The translations under genes were made by a program, and so were the position numbers. Positions 31,356 to 42,182 of a stretch of 64,000 nucleotides of DNA are shown in pieces; the first letter of the stretch is position 1, and every line of letters starts with the position of its first letter. Origin of the DNA: Aerococcus christensenii (GTDB lineage: Bacteria; Bacillota; Bacilli; Lactobacillales; Aerococcaceae); the NCBI RefSeq assembly GCF_001543105.1, contig NZ_CP014159.1, forward strand, positions 930,001-994,000, given 5' to 3'. The notes beneath the pieces were generated by a model that searched no databases, had not been told where the DNA came from, and saw only the letters and a list, made by a program, of their open reading frames with translations.

Positions 31356-31654
31356 TGGCTGCTCAAGACATCATTCTTCGACCAATCATTACAGAAGCTT
31401 CTATGGAAGCGGCAGACGACAACAAGTACACTTTTGAAGTGGCTGTTAACGCAAACAAGACTCAAGTGCGCCAAGCAGTTGAAGAATTGTTCGATGTTCA
31501 TGTCGTTAAAGTGAACATTTTAAATGTTCGCGGCAAAATGAAACGTATGGGGCGTTATGCTGGTTTTACTCGCAAACGTCGTAAAGCAATCGTAACAGTA
31601 GCAGAAGGGCAATCAATCCAACTTTTCGCTGCTGATGCAGAATCTGAAGAATAG
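31355..31654 (+). CDS. rplW: 50S ribosomal protein L23
   Basis: L23 sits at the tunnel exit and is the docking point for trigger factor and SRP. The protein has 99 residues; RPIITEASM and the [19 protein letters not shown] extended loop are present. The ATG overlaps the rplD stop, with AGAGGAGG inside the rplD coding end. Confidence 0.99.
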   Translation: MAAQDIILRPIITEASMEAADDNKYTFEVAVNANKTQVRQAVEELFDVHVVKVNILNVRGKMKRMGRYAGFTRKRRKAIVTVAEGQSIQLFAADAESEE

Positions 31655-31665
31655 GAGGGATTCAA

Positions 31666-32502
31666 GTGGCGATTAAAGTTTATAAAGCGACCTCCAATGG
31701 CCGACGTAATATGACAGGTTCTGACTTCTCAGAAATCACAAAATCAAAACCTGAAAAAACACTCTTAGACAAGCAACACCGTAAAGCTGGCCGTAACAAC
31801 CAGGGCCGTATTACTGTCCGTCACCAAGGCGGCGGTCACAAACAAGCTTATCGGATTATTGATTTCAAGCGTATTAAAGATGACGTAGAAGGCGTTGTTA
31901 AAGCAATTGAATACGATCCAAATCGTTCTGCTAACATCGCTTTAATCCATTATACAGATGGTGTAAAAGCTTATATCCTTGCACCTAAAGGCTTAACCGT
32001 AGGAGCTCGTATCCAATCTGGTGAAGATTCAGATATTAAAGTAGGGAATGCTTTACCATTACAAAATATTCCGGTTGGTACTGTTGTTCACAACATTGAA
32101 ACTAAACCTGGAAAAGGTGGACAATTAATTCGTTCCGCTGGTACCAGTGCACAAGTTTTAGGTAAGGAAGATAAATATGTCTTAGTTCGTTTGAACTCTG
32201 GCGAAGTTCGTTTGATCTTAGGTACTTGTCGTGCAACAATTGGTGCTGTTGGGAATGAACAACATGAATTGATTAACTCTGGTAAAGCTGGACGTTCACG
32301 TTGGTTAGGCAAACGTCCTACTGTTCGTGGTTCCGTAATGAACCCTAACGATCACCCACATGGTGGTGGTGAAGGTCGCGCACCTATCGGACGTAAAGTT
32401 CAAATGACCCCATGGGGCAAACCTGCTCGCGGTGTTAAGACACGTAATACAAATGCACGTAGCAACAAGTTAATTGTTCGTCACCGTAGCAAAAAACGTT
32501 AG
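31666..32502 (+). CDS. rplB: 50S ribosomal protein L2
   Basis: L2 is needed for subunit association and peptidyl transfer. The protein has 278 residues. GTG start, set by AGGAGGG 7 bases before and by family length. It carries [17 protein letters not shown] and, near the C-terminus, [17 protein letters not shown] with the conserved functional His. Confidence 0.99.
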   Translation: MAIKVYKATSNGRRNMTGSDFSEITKSKPEKTLLDKQHRKAGRNNQGRITVRHQGGGHKQAYRIIDFKRIKDDVEGVVKAIEYDPNRSANIALIHYTDGVKAYILAPKGLTVGARIQSGEDSDIKVGNALPLQNIPVGTVVHNIETKPGKGGQLIRSAGTSAQVLGKEDKYVLVRLNSGEVRLILGTCRATIGAVGNEQHELINSGKAGRSRWLGKRPTVRGSVMNPNDHPHGGGEGRAPIGRKVQMTPWGKPARGVKTRNTNARSNKLIVRHRSKKR

Positions 32503-32537
32503 AACTTAGATCATCCAGAGGAAAGGAGCCATAGCTA

Positions 32538-32816
32538 ATGAGTCGTAGTATTAAAAAAGGACCTTTTTGTGATGACCATTTAATGAAAAAGGTTCTCGAA
32601 CAACAAGGTAACGAGAAAAAGCAAGTAATTAAAACCTGGTCCCGTCGTTCAACAATTTTCCCTAATTTTATTGGGTTAACAATTGCTGTTCATGATGGAC
32701 GTAAACATGTTCCTGTTTATATTCAAGAAGATATGGTTGGTCATAAGTTGGGCGAATTTGTCCCAACACGTACCTACCGTGGACACGCTTCTGATGACAA
32801 GTCAACAGGCCGTTAA
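32538..32816 (+). CDS. rpsS: 30S ribosomal protein S19
   Basis: S19 pairs with S13 in the 30S head near the A-site finger. The protein has 92 residues, beginning [18 protein letters not shown]; the [16 protein letters not shown] motif is complete. AGAGGAAAGGAG lies upstream. Confidence 0.99.
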   Translation: MSRSIKKGPFCDDHLMKKVLEQQGNEKKQVIKTWSRRSTIFPNFIGLTIAVHDGRKHVPVYIQEDMVGHKLGEFVPTRTYRGHASDDKSTGR

Positions 32817-32839
32817 AGCGAGAGGAGGATAAGTAAATA

Positions 32840-33196
32840 ATGTCAGAAAAAACATTATCTGCAAAAGCTACTGCTAAAACTGTTCGAATTTCAGCACGTA
32901 AAGCGCGCTTGGTTATTGATTTGATCCGTAATAAAGCAGTTGGTGAAGCAATTGCTATTTTGAAAAACACTCCTCGCGCAGCGAGCCCAATTATTGAAAA
33001 AGTGTTAATGTCAGCAGTTGCTAATGCAGAACATAACTTTGAATTAGATACAACTAAATTAGTAGTTAGTGAAGCTTTTGTTAACGAAGGGCCAACTATG
33101 AAACGTTTCCGCCCACGCGCTAAAGGTTCTGCTTCACGTATTAACAAACGTACAAGTCATATCACTATTGTGGTGAAAGAAGTAGAGGGGGAATAA
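32840..33196 (+). CDS. rplV: 50S ribosomal protein L22
   Basis: L22 forms the tunnel constriction with L4; its beta-hairpin is a macrolide-resistance site. The protein has 118 residues with [17 protein letters not shown] and the hairpin [20 protein letters not shown], which shows no insertion or deletion. The gap to rpsC is 3 bases. Confidence 0.99.
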   Translation: MSEKTLSAKATAKTVRISARKARLVIDLIRNKAVGEAIAILKNTPRAASPIIEKVLMSAVANAEHNFELDTTKLVVSEAFVNEGPTMKRFRPRAKGSASRINKRTSHITIVVKEVEGE

Positions 33197-33199
33197 TTA

Positions 33200-33850
33200 G
33201 TGGGTCAAAAAATTAATCCTACCGGTTTACGTATCGGAGTTATTAAAGACTGGGATGCGCGCTGGTATGCAGAAAAAGATTACGCAGATACTTTACTTGA
33301 AGACTTAGCAATTCGTAAATATGTTGATGAAAATCTTAAAGATGCAGCTGTTTCTAAAATTGAAATTGAACGTGCTGCTAATAAAGTGAATGTGAATGTT
33401 CATACCGCTAAACCAGGTATGGTTATTGGTAAAGGCGGAGCAGAAGTTGAAAAACTTCGCAAGAATTTGGACGTTTTAACTGGTAAACGTGTTCACATCA
33501 ACGTTATTGAAGTTAAACAAGCTGACCTTATTGCAGGTTTAGTAGGCGAAAGTATTTGTGAACAATTAGAAAACCGTATTGCTTTCCGTCGTGCGATGAA
33601 ACAAGCTATTCAACGTACAATGAAAGCAGGGGCACAAGGGATTAAGATTCAAATCTCTGGCCGTTTAAATGGTGCCGACATGGCGCGGACTGAAACATTA
33701 GTTGAAGGAACTGTTCCATTACATACCTTACGTGCAGATATTGATTATGCCTGGGAAGAAGCAGATACTACTTACGGGAAGATCGGTGTTAAAGTTTGGA
33801 TTTGTCGTGGTGAAATCCTTCCAACAGCAAGTAATCAGGAGGGGGAATAA
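33200..33850 (+). CDS. rpsC: 30S ribosomal protein S3
   Basis: S3 forms part of the mRNA entry channel helicase with S4 and S5. The protein has 216 residues, GTG start behind GAGGGGGA. The KH type II domain is marked by [19 protein letters not shown]; the C-terminal domain contains [14 protein letters not shown]. It ends 2 bases before rplP. Confidence 0.99.
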   Translation: MGQKINPTGLRIGVIKDWDARWYAEKDYADTLLEDLAIRKYVDENLKDAAVSKIEIERAANKVNVNVHTAKPGMVIGKGGAEVEKLRKNLDVLTGKRVHINVIEVKQADLIAGLVGESICEQLENRIAFRRAMKQAIQRTMKAGAQGIKIQISGRLNGADMARTETLVEGTVPLHTLRADIDYAWEEADTTYGKIGVKVWICRGEILPTASNQEGE

Positions 33851-33852
33851 TC

Positions 33853-34281
33853 ATGTTAGTACCTAAACGTGTAAAACATAGACGTGAATTCCGTGGAAAA
33901 ATGCGTGGAGAAGCTAAAGGCGGAAAAAAGGTTGCTTATGGTGATTTCGGTTTACAATCTTTAGATTCTAAATGGATTACCAATCGTCAAATCGAAGCAG
34001 CTCGTATTGCAATGACACGTTATATGAAACGTGGTGGGAAAGTTTGGATTAATATTTTCCCTCACAAACCTTATTCAGCTAAAGCTATCGGTGTTCGTAT
34101 GGGTTCTGGGAAAGGTGCACCTGAAGGATGGGTTGCTCCTGTAAAACGTGGCAAAGTTTTATTTGAAATTGCTGGCGTTCCTGAAGAAGTCGCTAAAGAA
34201 GCCTTACGCTTAGCTTCTCATAAGTTACCTGTTCGTTGTAAAGTTATAAAACGTGACTTAGGTGGTGAATCGAATGAATAA
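33853..34281 (+). CDS. rplP: 50S ribosomal protein L16
   Basis: L16 contacts A- and P-site tRNA elbows and completes the peptidyl transferase centre in late assembly. The protein has 142 residues, beginning [36 protein letters not shown] is intact. AGGAGGGGG lies directly ahead, at the end of rpsC. Confidence 0.99.
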   Translation: MLVPKRVKHRREFRGKMRGEAKGGKKVAYGDFGLQSLDSKWITNRQIEAARIAMTRYMKRGGKVWINIFPHKPYSAKAIGVRMGSGKGAPEGWVAPVKRGKVLFEIAGVPEEVAKEALRLASHKLPVRCKVIKRDLGGESNE

Positions 34282-34468
34282 ATTTTCTGAATTAAAAAAT
34301 CTTTCCGTTGCTGAATTAAATGCTAAGGAACAAGAGTACAAGCAAGAGTTATTCAATTTACGATTCCAATTGGCAACTGGTCAATTAGAGAATACCGCTC
34401 GTATTAAGCAAGTGCGCAAACAAATTGCCCGCATTAAAACAGCGTTACGTCAAGAAGAACTCGCTTAA
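34274..34468 (+). CDS. rpmC: 50S ribosomal protein L29
   Basis: L29 lies next to L23 at the tunnel exit. The protein has 64 residues from the ATG at 34274, overlapping the rplP end by 8 bases. An upstream GTG at 34262 would add four residues; the ATG gives the usual length and is placed well behind GGTGG. Conserved [19 protein letters not shown] is present. Confidence 0.97.
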   Translation: MNKFSELKNLSVAELNAKEQEYKQELFNLRFQLATGQLENTARIKQVRKQIARIKTALRQEELA

Positions 34469-34502
34469 GCAGGCTTAGACAGTAAAGGAGGATACCCCAA
34501 AA

Positions 34503-34769
34503 ATGGCAGAAGAACGTAATAAACGTAAAGTCTTACAAGGCTGTGTGGTTTCTGACAAAATGGATAAAACGATTGTTGTTCAAGTAGACACTTTCAAGTT
34601 CCATCCAACTTACAAAAAACGTATTCAATATTCTAAGAAATACAAAGTGCATGATGAAAAAAATTCAGCAAAAGTTGGCGATATCGTAAAGATTATGGAA
34701 ACACGCCCATTATCTAAAGACAAGTACTTCCGTCTTGTTGAAATTGTTGAAGAATCCGTTATTATTTAA
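34503..34769 (+). CDS. rpsQ: 30S ribosomal protein S17
   Basis: S17 is a primary binder of the 16S 5' domain. The protein has 88 residues with an OB fold: [16 protein letters not shown], then the KKYKVHDE segment and [25 protein letters not shown] precedes it. Confidence 0.99.
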   Translation: MAEERNKRKVLQGCVVSDKMDKTIVVQVDTFKFHPTYKKRIQYSKKYKVHDEKNSAKVGDIVKIMETRPLSKDKYFRLVEIVEESVII

Positions 34770-34794
34770 TAATTACTGGAAGGAGGATACTTAG

Positions 34795-35166
<372 letters not shown>

Positions 35167-35184
35167 GAAAGAGAGGTGTTCGGG

Positions 35185-35493
35185 ATGCATATTAAAACAG
35201 GAGATAAGGTAGAAGTGATCGCTGGTAAAGACAAAGGGACCCAAGCTACCGTTTTAAAAACACTTCCAAAGAAAGATCGTGTAATCGTGGAAGGCGTTAA
35301 TAAAGTTAAAAAGCATGAACGTCCTTCTCAAGCAAATCCACAAGGTGGAATTATTGAACAAGAAGCGCCTATTCATGTGTCCAATGTACAATTAGTAGAT
35401 CCAAAGACAAATGAAAAAACACGTGTATCTATTCAAGAAGTTGATGGTAAACGTGTTCGCGTTTCTAAAAAGTCTGGCGAAGTCCTAGATTAA
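35185..35493 (+). CDS. rplX: 50S ribosomal protein L24
   Basis: L24 is an assembly initiator binding the 23S 5' end. The protein has 102 residues from the ATG at 35185; a GTG at 35176 overlaps the GAGAGG ribosome-binding site and is rejected. The KOW motif is [40 protein letters not shown] follows. Confidence 0.98.
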   Translation: MHIKTGDKVEVIAGKDKGTQATVLKTLPKKDRVIVEGVNKVKKHERPSQANPQGGIIEQEAPIHVSNVQLVDPKTNEKTRVSIQEVDGKRVRVSKKSGEVLD

Positions 35494-35518
35494 TTCGGGA
35501 AGGAGGAGCAAACGGATT

Positions 35519-36061
35519 ATGACAAATCGTTTAAAAGAAAAATATCTAAACGAAGTTAAAACAGCTTTAACTGAAAAGTTTAATTATACTTCACCAATGC
35601 AAGTCCCTAAAGTAGAAAAGATCGTTCTTAATATGGGTGTTGGTGACGCTGTTCAAAATTCTAAAAACTTAGAAAACGCAGTGGAAGAATTAACAAAAAT
35701 TGCAGGTCAAAGCCCAATTATTACACGTGCTAAGAAATCTATCGCTGGTTTCCGGTTACGTGAAGGTATGGCTATCGGAACTAAAGTTACCTTGCGTGGT
35801 GAACGCATGTATGACTTCTTAGACAAGTTAATTAACGTTTCACTTCCTCGTGTGCGTGATTTCCGTGGAATTAGTAAACGCTCATTTGATGGACGCGGAA
35901 ACTATACTTTAGGTGTTCGTGAGCAATTAATTTTCCCTGAAATTGATTTTGATGATGTTGATAAAGTTCGTGGATTAGACATTGTTATTGTAACCACAGC
36001 AAATACTGACGAAGAATCTAAAGAATTATTGGCACAACTTGGAATGCCATTCCAAAAATAG
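35519..36061 (+). CDS. rplE: 50S ribosomal protein L5
   Basis: L5 binds 5S rRNA in the central protuberance and contacts P-site tRNA. The protein has 180 residues with [16 protein letters not shown] and [17 protein letters not shown] segments ([17 protein letters not shown] here) and [18 protein letters not shown] lies upstream. Confidence 0.99.
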   Translation: MTNRLKEKYLNEVKTALTEKFNYTSPMQVPKVEKIVLNMGVGDAVQNSKNLENAVEELTKIAGQSPIITRAKKSIAGFRLREGMAIGTKVTLRGERMYDFLDKLINVSLPRVRDFRGISKRSFDGRGNYTLGVREQLIFPEIDFDDVDKVRGLDIVIVTTANTDEESKELLAQLGMPFQK

Positions 36062-36079
36062 GACAAGGAGGCGAACGGT

Positions 36080-36265
36080 TTGGCTAAAAAAGCAATGATC
36101 GAAAAGAACAAACGTAAACCAAAATATTCAACACAAGCTTATACGCGTTGTGAACGTTGTGGACGTCCACATTCAGTTTACCGTAAATTCAAATTATGCC
36201 GTATTTGTCTTCGTGATCTTGCCCATAAAGGACAACTGCCAGGAGTTAAGAAGGCTAGCTGGTAA
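36080..36265 (+). CDS. rpsN: 30S ribosomal protein S14, zinc-binding type Z
   Basis: The protein has 61 residues. It is the short, zinc-containing C+ form: Cys24-x2-Cys27 and Cys40-x2-Cys43. TTG start, chosen because AAGGAGG lies 10-16 bases before and the product then begins MAKKAMIEK as in relatives. S14 joins the 30S head late near S3 and S10. A zinc-free paralogue often exists elsewhere in such genomes; none is in the window. Confidence 0.98.
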   Translation: MAKKAMIEKNKRKPKYSTQAYTRCERCGRPHSVYRKFKLCRICLRDLAHKGQLPGVKKASW

Positions 36266-36294
36266 TCTTAGTATAAGAAGGAGGGTTTACTTAC

Positions 36295-36693
36295 ATGGTA
36301 TTGACAGATCCAATCGCGGACTTCTTGACACGTATTCGTAATGCAAACATGGTGCGTCATGAATCATTTGAAGTTCCAGCATCTAAAATGAAAGAATCAA
36401 TCGCAAAGATTTTGGAAAGAGAAGGCTATATTAAAGGCTACGAAGTCATTGAAGATGGTAAGCAAAATATTATGCGTATTTTCATGAAATATGGCCAAAA
36501 TAATGAACGTGTAATCACAAACTTAAAACGTATTTCTAAACCAGGTTTACGTGTTTATGCGCAAAGTGATGAGATTCCTAAAGTCTTAAATGGATTAGGG
36601 CTTGCGATTGTCTCCACATCAGAAGGCGTTATTACAGATAAAGAAGCTCGCCAAAAACATGTTGGTGGGGAAGTATTAGCTTACGTATGGTAA
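36295..36693 (+). CDS. rpsH: 30S ribosomal protein S8
   Basis: S8 binds the 16S central domain and is the spc operon repressor in E. coli. The protein has 132 residues, beginning [18 protein letters not shown]; the C-terminal [15 protein letters not shown] motif is present. AAGGAGGG lies upstream. Confidence 0.99.
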   Translation: MVLTDPIADFLTRIRNANMVRHESFEVPASKMKESIAKILEREGYIKGYEVIEDGKQNIMRIFMKYGQNNERVITNLKRISKPGLRVYAQSDEIPKVLNGLGLAIVSTSEGVITDKEARQKHVGGEVLAYVW

Positions 36694-36726
36694 GCCATTA
36701 TTAAAAAAGAAAGAGGTGCAGCCTAG

Positions 36727-37263
36727 ATGAGTCGTATTGGTAAAAAGCCAGTCGAAGTGCCTAGTGACGTAACCGTTGAAATGAATGGGCATACAGTTAC
36801 CGTTAAAGGGCCTAAAGGTGAATTGACTCGTGTATTTAGTACATTAGTTGATATTAAAGAAGACGGTAATCATTATACATTCGAACCAATTAATAATACG
36901 AAAGAAGCAAGTTCCATGCATGGAACTGCTCGTTCTATTTTCTTTAACATGGTGCAAGGCGTTCACGCTGGATACACAAAAGAATTAGAATTGACAGGGG
37001 TTGGGTATCGTGCCCAATTACAAGGAACTAAATTAGTTTTACAAGTTGGTTTATCCCATCATGTAGAATTTGAAGCTCCAGAAGGAATTTCCTTTGAAGT
37101 ACCAAGCAATACAGAAATTAAAGTTCATGGTGCTGATAAAGAAAAAGTTGGTGAACTTGCAGCAAATATTCGTGCAGTTCGTAAACCTGAGCCTTATAAA
37201 GGTAAAGGAATTCACTATGTTGGTGAACATATTCGTCGTAAAGAAGGTAAAACTGGTAAGTAA
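36727..37263 (+). CDS. rplF: 50S ribosomal protein L6
   Basis: L6 lies near the factor-binding site of the 50S subunit. The protein has 178 residues: MSRIGKKPVEVP at the start and the C-terminal signature KPEPYKGKGIHYVGEHIRRK. GAAAGAGGTG precedes the ATG. Confidence 0.99.
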   Translation: MSRIGKKPVEVPSDVTVEMNGHTVTVKGPKGELTRVFSTLVDIKEDGNHYTFEPINNTKEASSMHGTARSIFFNMVQGVHAGYTKELELTGVGYRAQLQGTKLVLQVGLSHHVEFEAPEGISFEVPSNTEIKVHGADKEKVGELAANIRAVRKPEPYKGKGIHYVGEHIRRKEGKTGK

Positions 37264-37311
37264 TTTTCTTAAAATTATTTATCATTATAAATATTTAATA
37301 GAGGTGACATA

Positions 37312-37668
37312 ATGATTAGCAAACCAGATAAAAATGCATTACGTCAAAAGCGTCATGCACGTATTCGTCGTAAACTTTCTGGAACAGCAGAGTGCCCACG
37401 CTTGAGCGTTTTCCGCTCAAATAAACACATCTACGCTCAATTAATTGATGACGTAGCGGGTGTTACGCTTGCAAGTGCCTCTGATGATCATTCAGATTTA
37501 AATGTAGGGAATAAGACTGAAAATGCCGCTGCTGTGGGTAAAGCCATTGCAGAGCGCGGGAAAGCTGCAGGAGTAACAACTGTTGTCTTTGACCGTGGTG
37601 GTTACCAATATCACGGTCGTGTTCAAGCTTTGGCTGACGCTGCTCGTGAAAATGGATTAGAATTTTAA
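37312..37668 (+). CDS. rplR: 50S ribosomal protein L18
   Basis: L18 binds 5S rRNA with L5. The protein has 118 residues: [20 protein letters not shown], then [13 protein letters not shown] and [28 protein letters not shown] precedes the ATG at normal spacing. Confidence 0.99.
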   Translation: MISKPDKNALRQKRHARIRRKLSGTAECPRLSVFRSNKHIYAQLIDDVAGVTLASASDDHSDLNVGNKTENAAAVGKAIAERGKAAGVTTVVFDRGGYQYHGRVQALADAARENGLEF

Positions 37669-37688
37669 GCAAAGGAGGATACCCACAC

Positions 37689-38195
37689 ATGGCAAAAGAT
37701 TTCAACCAAGTTGAGGAAAATAAAATTGAAGATCGTGTCGTAGCCATTAACCGTGTTACTAAGGTTGTAAAGGGTGGACGTCGTATGCGTTTTGCTGCCT
37801 TAGTGGTTGTTGGTGATAAGAACGGTCGTGTTGGTTTTGGTACTGGTAAAGCGGCTGAAGTTCCAGCTGCAATCAACAAAGCGATTGAAGATGGTAAGAA
37901 AAACATGATTTCACTTCCACTTGCTGGTTCTACCATTCCTCATGAAGTGATTGGTAAATTCAACGGAGGCTGCGTCATGTTAAAACCGGCTAAAGTCGGT
38001 TCTGGAGTAGCTGCTGGCGGCCCAGTTCGTGCGGTTGTTGAATTAGCAGGTATTTCAGATATTACATCTAAATCTCTCGGTTCGAATACGCCAATTAACA
38101 TGGTTCGTGCAACCATTAAAGGCTTATCTGAATTAAAAGATCCAAAAGATGTTGCTCAATTACGTGGTAAATCCGTACAAGAACTATTGAGTTAA
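37689..38195 (+). CDS. rpsE: 30S ribosomal protein S5
   Basis: S5 acts in decoding fidelity and is a spectinomycin-resistance locus. The protein has 168 residues, with [20 protein letters not shown] (spectinomycin loop, unaltered) and the [17 protein letters not shown] segment. AAGGAGG lies upstream. Confidence 0.99.
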   Translation: MAKDFNQVEENKIEDRVVAINRVTKVVKGGRRMRFAALVVVGDKNGRVGFGTGKAAEVPAAINKAIEDGKKNMISLPLAGSTIPHEVIGKFNGGCVMLKPAKVGSGVAAGGPVRAVVELAGISDITSKSLGSNTPINMVRATIKGLSELKDPKDVAQLRGKSVQELLS

Positions 38196-38208
38196 GGGAG
38201 GAGTATCC

Positions 38209-38391
38209 ATGGCTGAAGTAAAAGTTACTTTAAAGAAAAGCTTAATCGGTCGTAAACAAGACCAAATTAAGACTTGTCAAGCATTAGGATTAACACGTCC
38301 TGGTCGTACTGTGGTGAAAACCCGTAATGCAGCGATTGATGGAATGCTTAACAAAGTTTTACATTTAGTGGAAATTGAAGAAGTTAAATAA
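38209..38391 (+). CDS. rpmD: 50S ribosomal protein L30
   Basis: The protein has 60 residues, the short bacterial form: [20 protein letters not shown] and [19 protein letters not shown] lies upstream. It is located in domain II/V of the 50S subunit and is not conserved in all bacteria. Confidence 0.99.
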   Translation: MAEVKVTLKKSLIGRKQDQIKTCQALGLTRPGRTVVKTRNAAIDGMLNKVLHLVEIEEVK

Positions 38392-38417
38392 TTAATCAAA
38401 AGGGAGGTGCAGACGAA

Positions 38418-38858
38418 ATGTCATTACACGAATTAAAAGCCGCTGAAGGAGCACGTCACAGCCGTAAACGTGTTGGTCGTGGTTCAGGTTCTGGTTTTGG
38501 AAAAACCTCTACCCGTGGTCAAAAAGGACAATTAGCTCGCTCAGGTGGCGGTACGCGCTTAGGGTTTGAAGGGGGACAAACACCTTTATTCCGTCGTATT
38601 CCTAAACGTGGTTTTACAAACATTAATCGCAAGGAATATGCTATCGTAAATTTAGATGATTTAAATATCTTTGAAAATGGTAGTGAAGTAACGCCTAAAG
38701 AACTTTTTGAAGCTGGTTTAATCAAAAAAGAAAAAGCTGGGGTAAAAATCTTAGGTAATGGAAGCTTAGAACGTAAATTAACCGTTAAAGCTGCTAAATT
38801 CTCAGCGTCTGCTAAAAAAGCAATTGAATCCGCTGGGGGAACTTGCGAGGTGCTCTAA
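38418..38858 (+). CDS. rplO: 50S ribosomal protein L15
   Basis: L15 threads a long extension into the 23S core. The protein has 146 residues: Gly/Arg-rich N-terminus ([20 protein letters not shown]), then [15 protein letters not shown]. Its stop overlaps the secY start by one base. Confidence 0.99.
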   Translation: MSLHELKAAEGARHSRKRVGRGSGSGFGKTSTRGQKGQLARSGGGTRLGFEGGQTPLFRRIPKRGFTNINRKEYAIVNLDDLNIFENGSEVTPKELFEAGLIKKEKAGVKILGNGSLERKLTVKAAKFSASAKKAIESAGGTCEVL

Positions 38859-40156
38859 TGATTAGCACCTTGAAACAAGCCATTAAAGATAAAAATATAA
38901 GAAGCCGTCTTTTTTTTAGTTTATTGATGCTCATTGTGTTTCGAATAGGTTCACATATTACTGTGCCTTTTGTTAATGCAGAAGCTGTTTCAACCTTAGC
39001 AAGCTCAGGGTTGTTTGGGTTATTGAACACCTTTGGTGGGGGAGCCTTAGCGAGTTATTCGATTTTCTCGTTAGGGGTTTCTCCGTATATTACAGCTTCC
39101 ATTGTTATTCAGCTGTTACAGATGGAAATTGTTCCTTCTTTTACAGAATGGTCAAAGCAAGGGGAAGTAGGTCGCCGAAAGTTAAACAAATGGACCCGAT
39201 ATTTTTCTGTTGTTATTGCGTTTTTCCAAGCAATTGCCATTTCGTTTGGTTTTAATTCGTTAGCGCAATACGGGTTAATTCAGAATCCTTCAACAGCAAC
39301 CTATCTTTTAATCGGGTTGATTATGACTGCAGGTACTATGTTTGTGACTTGGATTGGAGACCAAATTACGCAATACGGAGTTGGAAACGGGACGTCATTA
39401 ATTATTTTTGCTGGGATTGTTTCTCGTGTGCCAACAGAAGTAGTGGCTTTTGTTAATCGAAATATTTTGAATAGCCAAGCGGATAAATTGACGAATAATC
39501 TTCTCTATGGATTTGGTTTTATTCTGATGATGATTGTCGTTATTACTTTTGTGGTTTTCATGAACCAAGCTGAAAGAAGAATACCAGTCCGTTATTCAAA
39601 GAGAGCCAATGCTACAAGTCAAAAAGCACATATGCCGTTACAAATTAATTCCGCAAACGTGATTCCGGTGATTTTTGCGAGCTCCTTGATTATGGTACCT
39701 CAAACCCTTCTGAACTTTTTCAGAGCTTCTTATGGAGAAGCTGGGTGGTTTGAGTTATTAAATCGAGTATTTAGTTTAAAGGATCCTATGGGTATTGCGG
39801 TTTATGCAATCACCATTATTCTTTTCACATTCTTCTACTCACACATTCAGATTAATCCTGAACGTGTTGCAGAGAATTTTCAAAAGTCTGGGGCCTATAT
39901 TCCAAGCGTTCGTCCGGGCTTAGCTACCGAACGTTATATTTCGACCGTTTTGAATCGGTTGAGCTTATTTGGATCAATCTTTTTAATGGTAATTTCTACA
40001 GCACCGTTGTTAGCTTCCTATTACTTAGACATGTCACAAAGAGTTGCTTTAAGTGGGACTTCTTTATTGATTGTCGTAGGGGTAGCGTTAGATACCTACA
40101 AACAGATTGAAGGTCGTTTAATTAAACATCGTTATGTTGGATTTATTCGCGAATAG
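38858..40156 (+). CDS. secY: preprotein translocase subunit SecY
   Basis: SecY is the channel of the general protein export pathway. The protein has 432 residues from the ATG at 38858, which overlaps the rplO stop (TAATG); an in-frame TTG at 38843 lies inside rplO. Ten membrane helices are visible. Conserved segments include [20 protein letters not shown] (plug/TM2), [14 protein letters not shown] and the cytosolic loop with [14 protein letters not shown] and [18 protein letters not shown] weak site suggests coupling to rplO translation. Confidence 0.98.
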   Translation: MISTLKQAIKDKNIRSRLFFSLLMLIVFRIGSHITVPFVNAEAVSTLASSGLFGLLNTFGGGALASYSIFSLGVSPYITASIVIQLLQMEIVPSFTEWSKQGEVGRRKLNKWTRYFSVVIAFFQAIAISFGFNSLAQYGLIQNPSTATYLLIGLIMTAGTMFVTWIGDQITQYGVGNGTSLIIFAGIVSRVPTEVVAFVNRNILNSQADKLTNNLLYGFGFILMMIVVITFVVFMNQAERRIPVRYSKRANATSQKAHMPLQINSANVIPVIFASSLIMVPQTLLNFFRASYGEAGWFELLNRVFSLKDPMGIAVYAITIILFTFFYSHIQINPERVAENFQKSGAYIPSVRPGLATERYISTVLNRLSLFGSIFLMVISTAPLLASYYLDMSQRVALSGTSLLIVVGVALDTYKQIEGRLIKHRYVGFIRE

Positions 40157-40175
40157 AAAGTCTGGAGAGATACGA

Positions 40176-40829
40176 ATGAAGCGTAATATTATTTTGATGG
40201 GCTTACCAGGAGCTGGTAAAGGGACACAGGCAGAACGTATTACAGAGAAATATGCAATTCCTCATGTTTCTACTGGAGATATGTTTCGTCAAGCAATGGC
40301 AGAAGGAACAGCTTTAGGAAAAAAAGCAAAATCCTACATGGATGAAGGTTCCCTTGTTCCTGATGAAGTTACAAATGGCATTGTAAAAGAACGTCTCTCA
40401 CAAGCAACAGCTGAAGAAGGTTTTATGTTAGATGGATTTCCACGGACTTTGAATCAAGCCAAAGCACTAGATACAATTATGGCGGAATTAAAAACTAGCC
40501 TTGATGCTGTTTTATATATTGACGTTCCAGCTGAAGAATTAAAGAAACGACTAACTGGACGTATCATTTGTCGTGGTTGTGGATCAACTTACAATGTGAA
40601 TTCTAATCCTCCAAAGGAAGAAGGCACATGTGACCGTTGCTCTGGGCATGAATTTTATCAACGCGATGATGATAAGCCAGAGGTTGTTGAAAATCGAATT
40701 AAAATAAACATTGAACAAACAGAACCACTCGTTAAGTTCTATGAAGAAAAAGGAATTTTGAAACGAATTCCTGGCGATATCGGTATCGATAATGTATTTC
40801 AACACATCAGCCAAATTATTGAAGAATAG
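40176..40829 (+). CDS. adk: adenylate kinase, zinc-containing long form
   Basis: Adk equilibrates AMP, ADP and ATP. The protein has 217 residues from the ATG at 40176 (an in-frame TTG at 40134 would begin inside secY). P-loop GLPGAGKGT (9-17), AMP site STGDMFRQA, and a LID domain with four cysteines in two CxxC pairs (CRGC, about 129-132, and CDRC, about 149-152) that bind structural zinc. It lies 19 bases after secY in the spc operon. Confidence 0.98.
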   Translation: MKRNIILMGLPGAGKGTQAERITEKYAIPHVSTGDMFRQAMAEGTALGKKAKSYMDEGSLVPDEVTNGIVKERLSQATAEEGFMLDGFPRTLNQAKALDTIMAELKTSLDAVLYIDVPAEELKKRLTGRIICRGCGSTYNVNSNPPKEEGTCDRCSGHEFYQRDDDKPEVVENRIKINIEQTEPLVKFYEEKGILKRIPGDIGIDNVFQHISQIIEE

Positions 40830-40831
40830 TC

Positions 40832-40860
40832 TTGAAATAATAGCTGTTTTGTAGTAAAAT
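40832..40860 (+). promoter_or_regulatory. internal promoter before infA
   Basis: TTGAAA, exactly 17 bases, then TAAAAT, 69 bases ahead of infA. It would allow infA, rpmJ and the alpha genes to be transcribed independently of the S10-spc part. Confidence 0.6.
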
Positions 40861-40929
40861 GCATTAGTTAGTCGAAAGATAAAGCCTACTGATTGAAGCT
40901 ATTACTTGAATAGACTGGGAGGATATGTT

Positions 40930-41148
40930 GTGGCTAAAGAAGATATGATCGAAATCGAAGGTACTGTTACTGAATCGTTACCAAATGCTATGTTCAAGGT
41001 TGAGTTGGAGAATGGCTTTGAAGTCTTAGCTCATATTTCTGGAAAAATGCGGGTCAATTATATTCGTATCTTACCAGGAGATCGCGTGAAGGTAGAGATG
41101 TCTCCTTATGACTTGACAAAAGGACGTATTACTTACCGATTCAAGTAA
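40930..41148 (+). CDS. infA: translation initiation factor IF-1
   Basis: IF-1 occupies the A site during initiation. The protein has 72 residues when read from the GTG at 40930, exactly the family length and sequence start ([13 protein letters not shown]). A TTG at 40906 is upstream of the GGGAGGAT ribosome-binding site and is rejected. The S1-like OB fold ends with [12 protein letters not shown]. Confidence 0.98.
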   Translation: MAKEDMIEIEGTVTESLPNAMFKVELENGFEVLAHISGKMRVNYIRILPGDRVKVEMSPYDLTKGRITYRFK

Positions 41149-41172
41149 TGGTGATAACAAGGAGGTATAAGA

Positions 41173-41286
41173 GTGAAAGTTAGAGCATCTGTTAAACCTA
41201 TGTGTGAAAAATGTAAGGTGATTCGTCGTCATGGTCGCGTTATGGTGATCTGCGAAAATCCTAAACATAAACAACGTCAAGGTTAA
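41173..41286 (+). CDS. rpmJ: 50S ribosomal protein L36
   Basis: The protein has 37 residues: [20 protein letters not shown], then Arg-rich sequence. GTG start behind AAGGAGG. The zinc ligands Cys11, Cys14, Cys27 and His32 are present, so this is the zinc-binding form. It lies between infA and rpsM, as always in this cluster. Confidence 0.98.
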   Translation: MKVRASVKPMCEKCKVIRRHGRVMVICENPKHKQRQG

Positions 41287-41313
41287 TTATTAGAGTAAGG
41301 AGGGACCAATTAC

Positions 41314-41679
41314 ATGGCACGTATAGCAGGAGTAGATATTCCTAGAGATAAACGCGTAGTTATCTCATTAACCTATATTTTCGGAATTGGAACAAAAACT
41401 GCAATGGATATTTGTAAAGCAGCTGATGTTAATATCGACACTCGCGTATGCGATTTAAGCAATGATGAATTAGATCGTTTGCGTAAAGAAGTAGATAAAA
41501 TTAAAGTTGAAGGTGACTTACGTCGGGATATCAATATGGATATTAAACGTTTGCAAGAAATCGGTTCATACCGTGGTATGCGTCACCGTCGTGGTTTACC
41601 TGTTCGTGGGCAAAACACTAAAAACAATGCACGTACCCGTAAAGGTAAACGGGGCTTAGCAATTGCTAAGAAAAAATAG
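41314..41679 (+). CDS. rpsM: 30S ribosomal protein S13
   Basis: S13 bridges the subunits and touches P-site tRNA with its basic C-tail. The protein has 121 residues: [13 protein letters not shown], the helix-hairpin-helix region and [28 protein letters not shown] lies upstream. Confidence 0.99.
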   Translation: MARIAGVDIPRDKRVVISLTYIFGIGTKTAMDICKAADVNIDTRVCDLSNDELDRLRKEVDKIKVEGDLRRDINMDIKRLQEIGSYRGMRHRRGLPVRGQNTKNNARTRKGKRGLAIAKKK

Positions 41680-41710
41680 ATAATATTTAAAAAGGAGGTT
41701 TCTATTCAAC

Positions 41711-42106
41711 ATGGCAAAAGCAAAACGTCAAACATCACGTAAACGTCGTGTCAAAAAACATGTTGAAAGTGGTGTTGCACACATCCATTCAACATTTAAC
41801 AATACCATTGTTATGATTACCGATGAACAAGGCAATGCGATTGCTTGGTCATCTGCCGGGGCATTAGGTTTTAAAGGTTCACGTAAATCTACACCATATG
41901 CCGCTCAATTAGCATCTGAAACAGCTGCTAAACAAGCAATGGATCATGGGATGAAGACAGTAGAAGTATCTGTTAAGGGACCTGGTTCTGGTCGCGAATC
42001 AGCTATTCGTGCTTTACAAGCAGCTGGATTAGAAGTAACTGCTATTCGTGACGTCACCCCAATTCCTCACAATGGTTGTCGTCCTCCAAAACGTCGTCGT
42101 GTTTAG
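41711..42106 (+). CDS. rpsK: 30S ribosomal protein S11
   Basis: S11 lies on the platform next to the E-site mRNA. The protein has 131 residues: [33 protein letters not shown] and the C-terminal [21 protein letters not shown] lies upstream. Confidence 0.99.
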   Translation: MAKAKRQTSRKRRVKKHVESGVAHIHSTFNNTIVMITDEQGNAIAWSSAGALGFKGSRKSTPYAAQLASETAAKQAMDHGMKTVEVSVKGPGSGRESAIRALQAAGLEVTAIRDVTPIPHNGCRPPKRRRV

Positions 42107-42182
42107 TCTTTAAAACGATTGATGCATGTGGACTTATTACAAGGTGCAAGTTTTCACGTTTTGAAAGGGGTAAACTATTAGG

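Noticed and set aside
32668..33147. Long open frame on the minus strand across rpsS and rplV
   Set aside because: It is antisense to two certain ribosomal protein genes and has no ribosome-binding site or recognisable domain; it arises from biased codon use.
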